The translations under genes were made by a program, and so were the position numbers. A stretch of DNA of 7,147 nucleotides from an uncultured Eubacteriales bacterium. GTDB taxonomy: Bacteria > Bacillota > Clostridia > Oscillospirales > Oscillospiraceae. The notes below the pieces were generated by a model, which had not been told where the DNA came from, did no database searches, and saw nothing but the letters and a program-made list of their open reading frames with translations. Shown in pieces: positions 6,346 to 7,147 of the stretch (positions are counted from its first letter, which is position 1; the number at the start of each line of letters is the position of its first letter). The stretch is taken from NCBI GenBank assembly GCA_900546255.1, contig URCB01000080.1, forward strand, positions 1 to 7,147, written 5' to 3'.

Positions 6346-6382
6346 GACGGCAGCCCCAAAGCCTTCCGGTTGGGGTTCCGTC
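6346..6382 (+). other. Stem-loop at the 5' end of the proB leader
   Basis: GACGG (6346-6350) pairs with CCGTC (6378-6382), and CCCCAA (6354-6359) pairs with TTGGGG (6370-6375), with a small internal loop between. It begins near the predicted transcription start and ends ten bases before the Shine-Dalgarno. No T-tract follows, so it is not an intrinsic terminator. No T-box motif is present. A role in mRNA stability is a guess. Confidence 0.45.
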
Positions 6383-6407
6383 ATTTCCAGGTAAGGAGAT
6401 TCCTTCC

Positions 6408-7127
6408 ATGCAGAACAAGCGCATTGTGGTCAAGATCGGCACCTCCACCCTGGCCCATCCCTCGGGCCTGCTGAACATCCGGCAGGTGGAGTCCCTGTGC
6501 AAGGTCCTCAGCGACCTGAAAAACGCCGGGCATGAGCTCATCCTGGTCTCCTCCGGCGCCATTGGCATGGGGGTGGGAAAGCTCTCCCTCTCCCGCCGGC
6601 CAGAGGATATGCCCACCAAGCAGGCCGCCGCCGCGGTGGGCCAGTGCGAGCTGATGTATACCTACGACAAACTTTTTTCCGAGTATGGCCATGTGGTGGC
6701 CCAGGTCCTGCTGTCGGGGGACGACATTCACGACCCCCAGCGCTCCACCAACGTCAAGAGCACCATCCAGCGCCTGCTGGAGCTCCACGCCCTGCCCATC
6801 CTCAACGAGAACGACGCCGTCTCCACCGAGGAGATCGGCGAACACACCACCATCGGCGAGAACGACACCCTGGCCGCCCAGGTGGCGGTGACCATGGGGG
6901 CCGACCTTTTGGTGATCCTCTCGGACATCAACGGGCTGTACACCGCCGACCCCCACACCCACCCGGAGGCCACCCTCATCACCGAGATCCCCTCCCTCAC
7001 CCAGGAGATCTGGGCCCTGGCCGGGGGGGCCAGCTCCAAGCTGGGCACCGGGGGGATGACCTCCAAGCTCCAGGCCGCCGCCCTGTGCACCCCATCCATC
7101 GCAAATCCCTTTTGGATATACTCATGA
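6408..7127 (+). CDS. proB: Glutamate 5-kinase ProB, 3' end lost at a sequence junction
   Basis: ProB phosphorylates L-glutamate with ATP to gamma-glutamyl phosphate, the first and feedback-controlled step of proline synthesis, in the cytoplasm. The amino-acid-kinase domain is clear: VVKIGTSTL (7-15, Lys9), ILVSSGAIGMG (45-55), ILNENDAVS (131-139), GENDTLAAQVA (150-160), LLVILSDINGLYTADP (167-182) and GTGGMTSKLQAA (213-224). Homology stops at about Cys227 (7086-7088). The last dozen residues (TPSIANPFWIYS) are unrelated, and the DNA there becomes AT-richer. A domain end of about 30 more residues is expected, and some ProB proteins also carry a PUA domain; neither is present. The ATG at 6408 has AAGGAGAT (6393-6400) seven bases upstream; an earlier in-frame ATG at 6312 overlaps the -35 box and is not used. 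proA would be the expected next gene but lies outside the window. Confidence 0.93.
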   Translation: MQNKRIVVKIGTSTLAHPSGLLNIRQVESLCKVLSDLKNAGHELILVSSGAIGMGVGKLSLSRRPEDMPTKQAAAAVGQCELMYTYDKLFSEYGHVVAQVLLSGDDIHDPQRSTNVKSTIQRLLELHALPILNENDAVSTEEIGEHTTIGENDTLAAQVAVTMGADLLVILSDINGLYTADPHTHPEATLITEIPSLTQEIWALAGGASSKLGTGGMTSKLQAAALCTPSIANPFWIYS

Positions 7128-7147
7128 AGCCTCTGAGTAGCCCAGCG
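7092..7147 (-). CDS. Fragment of a RhuM-family protein (partial, both ends missing)
   Basis: Read from 7147 leftward, the - strand gives RWATQRLHEYIQKGFAMD, which closely resembles the RhuM-family segment around FRxWAT..LxEYIxKGFxxDDxRLK, recalled from memory. The match stops at the boundary with proB, where the next expected residues are absent. RhuM proteins (named from a Salmonella pathogenicity-island protein, function not firmly known) are often found in accessory regions near restriction-modification genes. Only about 18 residues are visible, so the assignment is tentative. It is inverted relative to proB. Confidence 0.55.

Noticed and set aside
6203..6356. Twelve-base direct repeat GGACGGCAGCCC at 6203-6214 and 6345-6356
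   Set aside because: Short and GC-rich with no flanking symmetry or element structure; chance similarity is adequate. It might only be worth recalling if the proB leader proves duplicated.
6253..6407. T-box or other riboswitch upstream of proB
   Set aside because: No T-box AGGGTGGNACCGCG motif or specifier-like architecture is seen, and the only terminator lies upstream of the proB promoter, not between promoter and gene.
7092..7147. Insertion-sequence end inside proB
   Set aside because: No terminal inverted repeat or target-site duplication can be seen, and the sequence reads better as a RhuM-like protein fragment; an element cannot be claimed from 56 bases.
1..7147. A new defence or mobile system
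   Set aside because: Apart from the small RhuM-like tail, every complete gene belongs to a well-known core or transport/regulatory family, with no nuclease, reverse transcriptase, integrase or repeat array.

Overview
The window is GC-rich DNA with almost exclusively G/C-ending codons, strong AAGGAGG-type Shine-Dalgarno sites and tightly packed operons. Together with the protein styles (ThiI, CinA, a short ProB, half-size EamA motifs), this suggests a high-GC gut Clostridia member, probably Oscillospiraceae (Flavonifractor/Lawsonibacter-like). The taxonomic call is inference; no rRNA is present. There are five essentially complete genes, three partial or broken ones, two strong terminators and two promoters. 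I see no CRISPR array, tRNA, recognisable transposase or obviously new multi-gene system.

Left (1-1466, + strand): the 3' end of thiI (tRNA 4-thiouridine synthase) overlaps the GTG start of cinA by four bases, and cinA ends at a strong hairpin terminator. Middle (1480-5978, - strand): a four-gene operon reads leftward in the order sensor histidine kinase, OmpR-type response regulator, EamA/DMT transporter, MOP-family polysaccharide flippase. It converges on cinA at the shared terminator. The kinase and regulator overlap, the transporter follows 14 bases after the regulator, and the flippase follows 43 bases after the transporter. The two-component pair probably senses an envelope or extracellular condition and may control its own operon; the substrates of the two transporters cannot be read from sequence.

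Right (5931-7147): a divergent intergenic region holds the kinase promoter (-), a short coding-like remnant with no start signal, an orphan 19-bp-stem terminator, and a consensus promoter with a structured leader for proB (glutamate 5-kinase, first step of proline synthesis, + strand). proB loses homology to its family at about base 7091. The last 56 bases read on the - strand as a RhuM-family protein fragment, so the end of the window is a junction between unrelated sequences, real or from assembly.

The points most worth checking are: (1) an 8-base homopolymer that appears to frameshift the last strand of the kinase ATPase domain; (2) a transporter made of two halves about 56% identical, which looks like a comparatively recent tandem duplication of a half-size EamA gene; (3) the proB/RhuM junction; (4) the decayed gene with its surviving terminator.
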